Positions 61,127 to 64,000 of a stretch of 64,000 nt of DNA are shown one piece after another; within the stretch, counting starts at the first letter, position 1, and each line of letters begins with the position of its first letter. Position numbers and translations under genes: made by a program. The notes below the pieces were generated by a model. The model did not search any database and had not been told where the DNA came from. It saw only the letters and a program-made list of their open reading frames with translations. Origin of the DNA: Chitinophagales bacterium. GTDB lineage: Bacteria > Bacteroidota > Bacteroidia > Chitinophagales > JADIYW01. Location of the stretch: positions 1,922,001 to 1,986,000 of the forward strand of contig JACJXT010000011.1 in assembly GCA_020636535.1 (NCBI GenBank). The letters run 5' to 3'.

Positions 61127-61798
61127 TTACTGTGTACAAACAAAACTAATAATATTAGCACCCATTTGTAGTGCTTGTTGTCTTTTACTTTCTGCATCTT
61201 TATGTACAGAAGCATCTTCCCAACCATCGCCTAAATCACTTTCATAATCGTAGAAACAAATTAATCTGCCTTCGTATATTAAACCAAAACCTTTTGCTGG
61301 TTTATTATCATGTTCATGTATTTTAGGCAAGCCATTATTAAAATTATATTTCTGATGATAGATAGGATGACTAGCTGGTAACTCTACAAAATCTAATTCT
61401 GGAAAAACCTTTTTCATTGCTTTTCTAATATAAGGATCAATTCCATAATTATCTGAAATATGTAAAAAACCACCTGCTATTAAATACAACCGTAGGTTTT
61501 CTGCTTCATCATCTGTAAAAAGAATATTGCCATGTCCAGTGATGTGTATATACGAATAATTAAATAGTGTACTACTTCCTGGTTCTACTTCATCTATATT
61601 GGTAGACAGTTGCATATTGAGATTTTTATTACAAAAACTCGCTAAATTTTTCAATGAAGTTGGATTAGCATACCAATCGCCACCACCTTTGTACTTGAGT
61701 AAACCAATTTTTACTGTAGTATTTTGTGCTAGCACAACACTAGAAAACATGACCAATAAAACAAATAATAAATTATATATTCTATATGTAGTCTTCAT
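61127..61798 (-). CDS. exported DUF4159 protein
   Basis: From the ATG at 61798 (MKTTYRIYNLLF...) the protein has about 223 residues with a signal peptide (cleavage near 'VVLAQNTT'). The DUF4159 domain includes 'IGLLKYKGGGDWYANPTSLK', 'NYSYIHITGHGNILFTDDEA', 'FLHISDNYGIDPYIRKAM' and 'LPASHPIYHQKYNF'. The fold resembles a glutamine-amidotransferase-like flavodoxin fold used as a ligand-binding domain. A longer frame exists, but its first 50 residues translate a dispersed repeat and overlap rsmE, so I reject it. It is probably periplasmic and of unknown function. Confidence 0.88.
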   Translation of the reverse strand: MKTTYRIYNLLFVLLVMFSSVVLAQNTTVKIGLLKYKGGGDWYANPTSLKNLASFCNKNLNMQLSTNIDEVEPGSSTLFNYSYIHITGHGNILFTDDEAENLRLYLIAGGFLHISDNYGIDPYIRKAMKKVFPELDFVELPASHPIYHQKYNFNNGLPKIHEHDNKPAKGFGLIYEGRLICFYDYESDLGDGWEDASVHKDAESKRQQALQMGANIISFVCTQ

Positions 61799-61931
61799 TC
61801 CAAAAAAGTTCGTAGTATAACGAAGAAATTTATTTGGAATCTGTTGTAAAAATCGAAAAATAGATTCCCAATCAAGTTGAGAATGACGATTTTTACCAAA
61901 CTTTGATTCTAAGCATTCAATAGATAATAAC
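61799..61931. repeat. dispersed intergenic repeat between rsmE and DUF4159 gene
   Basis: The stretch 'gattcccaatcaagttgaga' followed by 'atgacg' (about 61863-61890) matches a repeat motif widespread in bacterial genomes. Its translation on the minus strand reads 'RHSQLDWESI', a well-known sign of a non-coding repeat read as protein. Confidence 0.55.
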
Positions 61932-62642
61932 TTATAAACTATTTTCATTATTAATGTTATTTACAGTAACACAAGCAACAATTCCTGCTGTTTCTACACG
62001 CAAGATAGTATTTCCTAAACTTACTGGAACAAAATTTTTGTTAAGAGCCAAGTTTATTTCTTCTTCAGTAAAATCGCCTTCTGGACCAATTAACAATAGT
62101 GCTTGCTTATTTTTTTGATATTGATGAGTCAATAACTGTTTTGTTGTTTCGTTACAATGTGCTATAAATAGTTGCTCGTAAGCTTTAATATGATGTGATG
62201 CCAATAATTCGTCGTAAGATTGTATAGTATGCATGATTGGCAAATACAACTGTTTGCTTTGTTTACAAGCACTTACTACTTTGTTGTAATATCTACTAAT
62301 ATTAGTTTTATTTCTTTCTGTTCTATGTGTTTCTATAAAATAAATATTATCAACACCTATTTCAGTTGCTTTTTCTAGAAAAAACTCAATTCTGTCTGAA
62401 TTTTTAGTTGGAGCAATTGCTATACTTAGTTTATTTTGATTTTCGGTTTGATGTTCTAATAATTCTAAATCAACTAGTTGAGCTTCATTTTTGTGAACAG
62501 AAAATATTTTAGCACGAAATAATTTTCCACTACCATCAATAATCTCTACTAACTCACCTTCTTTGCATCGTAGTACTTTAAATGCATGATTAGCTTCAAA
62601 TCCTGATAAAATTGGAATAGTATTAGAAAAAAATCTTTTCAA
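61932..62642 (-). CDS. rsmE: 16S rRNA (uracil(1498)-N3)-methyltransferase
   Basis: RsmE methylates U1498 of 16S rRNA. The 236-residue protein has a PUA-like N-terminal domain ('NHAFKVLRCKEGELVEIIDG') and a SPOUT knot: 'LLIGPEGDFTEEEINLAL' and 'VSLGNTILRVETAGIVACV' are the SAM-binding knot signatures. 'LEKATEIGVDNIYFIETHRT' is also conserved. It starts two bases after the stop of the lipoprotein gene encoded upstream, so both belong to one transcript. Confidence 0.96.
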   Translation of the reverse strand: MKRFFSNTIPILSGFEANHAFKVLRCKEGELVEIIDGSGKLFRAKIFSVHKNEAQLVDLELLEHQTENQNKLSIAIAPTKNSDRIEFFLEKATEIGVDNIYFIETHRTERNKTNISRYYNKVVSACKQSKQLYLPIMHTIQSYDELLASHHIKAYEQLFIAHCNETTKQLLTHQYQKNKQALLLIGPEGDFTEEEINLALNKNFVPVSLGNTILRVETAGIVACVTVNNINNENSL

Positions 62643-62644
62643 AA

Positions 62645-63328
62645 TTAATACGGTGTAGTAATATAAATATCACCACAATTTGGAATTCCTTTAAATGGTA
62701 AAACGCCAAAAATTGAGTCGTGTGGTTGAATTACTTTCTGATTTAAGTCGTAATCAGCTACATTTTTTTTCATTTTATTGTTGGCTTTCTTAGCAATACC
62801 ATAGTTTACAGCACCATAAATTAAACCTACAGGAATTGGAATATAAGTTTTTCCATTCTTAGTAAAACCCTTGTCTTCCTTTGGAACTTTAGTTTTTACT
62901 CCACCAATAACTACTTCGTCATAAGCAGGTTTTGGATACACAATACCAGCAGCACTCCACAACCAATGTAATGCAGCTTTCTGGTTTACTTTTTTCAAAT
63001 AGCTTTCCATAGAAATTGGTGTAATTACAGTGCTTCCTCCACAAGAATAATTTAAATCTTTAATAGCAACTGGAATATCTGATTTATTGACAATTTTAAA
63101 AGCAACTAAGGTATATTGCTCGTCTTTTTTAATTTCGTTCTTAGCATATCTTGTATTGCTTGTATTGAACATCACTCCTTGTCGTGCTGTGTAATCAATT
63201 CTACTATTTTCTGTATTTAATTCCTTAAACGGAAAATTTTCGACTACAAATGGCTTGTATGTTGAAGCACAGCTACTTACTAGTAGCACTGTTACTAATA
63301 CCAAAAAATATTTAAAATTAAACTTCAT
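62645..63328 (-). CDS. lipoprotein of unknown function
   Basis: The 227-residue protein has a lipobox 'LLVSSC' (Cys20) after a good signal peptide. The mature part is beta-rich: 'YTLVAFKIVNKSDIPVAIKD' looks like an Ig-like strand pair, and 'YDLNQKVIQPHDSIFGVLPF' with 'GDIYITTPY' closes the protein. 'IPIPVGLIYGAVNYGIAKKA' could be a short hydrophobic helix. I know no function. It lies between the small ATPase-annotated protein gene and rsmE on the same strand. Confidence 0.78.
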   Translation of the reverse strand: MKFNFKYFLVLVTVLLVSSCASTYKPFVVENFPFKELNTENSRIDYTARQGVMFNTSNTRYAKNEIKKDEQYTLVAFKIVNKSDIPVAIKDLNYSCGGSTVITPISMESYLKKVNQKAALHWLWSAAGIVYPKPAYDEVVIGGVKTKVPKEDKGFTKNGKTYIPIPVGLIYGAVNYGIAKKANNKMKKNVADYDLNQKVIQPHDSIFGVLPFKGIPNCGDIYITTPY

Positions 63329-63356
63329 AATTTAGTCAGTGATACTAAGTTAGTGA

Positions 63357-63857
63357 TTAATTGTGATACGACATCAAAAATTTAGAAAAATAAGATAATT
63401 TAAGTGGAATTTTCACATTATTTTCAAATATTGCTTTGGTGTCCACTTGATGATTGACTATCAAAGTATCAGCGGTTAACACTTCATTTTGTATTAATTG
63501 CTCTGCTTCGTTGAAATTAAAATCGCATAGTTGATTGTCTGCATTCCAATACAAAAACTGCATTCTATCAAAGAAATTAATATTATATTTTTCTCCTAGT
63601 GATTTAATAAATTGATGTAAGCTATCTTTAGAACATCCACCAACTGCATTAAAAGCATCATCTACAAAAAAAACAATTACTCTATTAAAATATATTTGAG
63701 CATAGTTTTTAACTGCTTTGGTATGCGATAACCATACTTCTGAAAACTGTTGAATGTCTTGATTTATAATTTCTGCTTCATCAGTAGAAAAATTTCTATT
63801 GGCTTGAAACATAAATACAAGTCCATCATTTGGTATGTCGTTATAAGCAGTTTTCAT
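63357..63857 (-). CDS. conserved Bacteroidetes protein of unknown function
   Basis: The 166-residue cytosolic protein matches a small family common in Bacteroidetes next to a CCG-domain Fe-S protein gene, sometimes labelled 'ABC transporter ATPase' without support, since no Walker motifs are present. Visible features are 'VFMFQANRNFSTDEAEIINQ', 'VIVFFVDDAFNAVGGCSKDS', 'LHQFIKSLGEKYNINFFDRM' and 'IPLKLSYFSKFL'. It starts three bases after the upstream Fe-S protein gene, so it is probably coupled to it. The function is unknown. Confidence 0.82.
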   Translation of the reverse strand: MKTAYNDIPNDGLVFMFQANRNFSTDEAEIINQDIQQFSEVWLSHTKAVKNYAQIYFNRVIVFFVDDAFNAVGGCSKDSLHQFIKSLGEKYNINFFDRMQFLYWNADNQLCDFNFNEAEQLIQNEVLTADTLIVNHQVDTKAIFENNVKIPLKLSYFSKFLMSYHN

Positions 63858-63860
63858 ACA

Positions 63861-64000
63861 CTATAAACCGTTGGCATTTGCAATCAATTCTGCAATGTCT
63901 AAAACTTTGATATCGTCTTGTTTGTCTTCGTTTTTAACACCATCGGTAATCATAGTATTACAAAACGGACAAGCAACTGCAATCATGTCTGGCATTACTT
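63861..64000 (-). CDS. (Fe-S)-binding CCG-domain protein, C-terminal end (start outside window)
   Basis: The minus-strand frame is open to the window edge. Its last 45 or so residues read 'VMPDMIAVACPFCNTMITDG', then 'VKNEDKQDDIKVLDIAELIA' and a short end. The 'ACPFC.TM..DG' motif with a following 'V.DIAEL' is characteristic of the second CCG domain of heterodisulfide-reductase-like Fe-S proteins, found in electron-transfer complexes. Only this fragment is visible. Confidence 0.85.
   Translation of the reverse strand, partial: VMPDMIAVACPFCNTMITDGVKNEDKQDDIKVLDIAELIANANGL

Noticed and set aside
61799..61948. 50-residue N-terminal extension of the DUF4159 protein
   Set aside because: It overlaps rsmE and contains 'RHSQLDWESI', the translation of a dispersed DNA repeat. 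A good signal peptide begins at the ATG at 61798.

Overview
The window is AT-rich (roughly 30% G+C by eye) and comes from a Bacteroidetes bacterium, probably outside the well-studied gut genera. The evidence is four proteins ending in type IX secretion (T9SS) type A sorting domains, a TonB-dependent receptor, a Bacteroidetes-style promoter (TTG-N19-TATCTTTG) in front of an amidophosphoribosyltransferase gene, and many families typical of the phylum (DUF4412, DUF2147, DUF4112, DUF4159, an S74 'tail fiber' surface protein). No rRNA, tRNA or CRISPR array was seen.

Layout. 1-3.6 kb: end of a TonB receptor, an MscS channel and an IS5-like insertion sequence. 3.6-5.3 kb: a small mobile unit, a RAYT (HUH/Y1) transposase flanked by two outward-facing REP hairpins, sitting at the broken 5' end of a small operon. 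5.3-19.1 kb: mostly core genes (glycosyltransferase with ECF sigma factor, tgt, guaA, thioesterase, crotonase, carbonic anhydrase with SulP anion transporter, parE). 19.2-28 kb: an accessory block of exported and lipid-anchored proteins of unknown role, including a LecA/PA-IL-like lectin domain and tandem paralogues. 28-34.8 kb: ExbB/ExbD, an exported phosphoesterase, a MauE-thioredoxin membrane protein, a TerB-like/DUF4112 pair and nuoE-nuoF without the rest of complex I. 34.8-37.3 kb: a PurF-type enzyme whose upstream region carries a 191-bp tandem repeat. 37.3-42.6 kb: a surface-protein operon (T9SS protein, S74 protein with 21 repeats of 17 residues, DUF4412 protein). 42.7-44.7 kb: an IS1634-type element flanked by perfect 84-bp direct repeats that duplicate a transcription terminator. 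44.7-48.5 kb: tadA, a CHAP hydrolase, an inositol monophosphatase, rsmI and an HdeD-like protein. 48.7-56.5 kb: a single 2618-residue T9SS-exported protein built of five repeats. 56.8-64 kb: YqgE, a pappalysin-like protease, holA, an HsdR-N-like orphan, a rhomboid, a DUF4159 protein, rsmE, a lipoprotein and the end of an Fe-S (CCG) protein.

The strongest unusual signals are (1) the IS1634-type insertion with its 84-bp target duplication, (2) the RAYT with flanking REP hairpins whose stems differ by compensatory changes, (3) the 191-bp tandem repeat whose unit copies the upstream half but not the -7 half of the purF promoter, (4) a Tgt enzyme that has lost most of its zinc ligands, and (5) a tandem LytTR-like site before the surface-protein operon. 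I did not find a clearly new multi-gene defence or metabolic system. The 19-28 kb secretome block is the best place for unknown biology.
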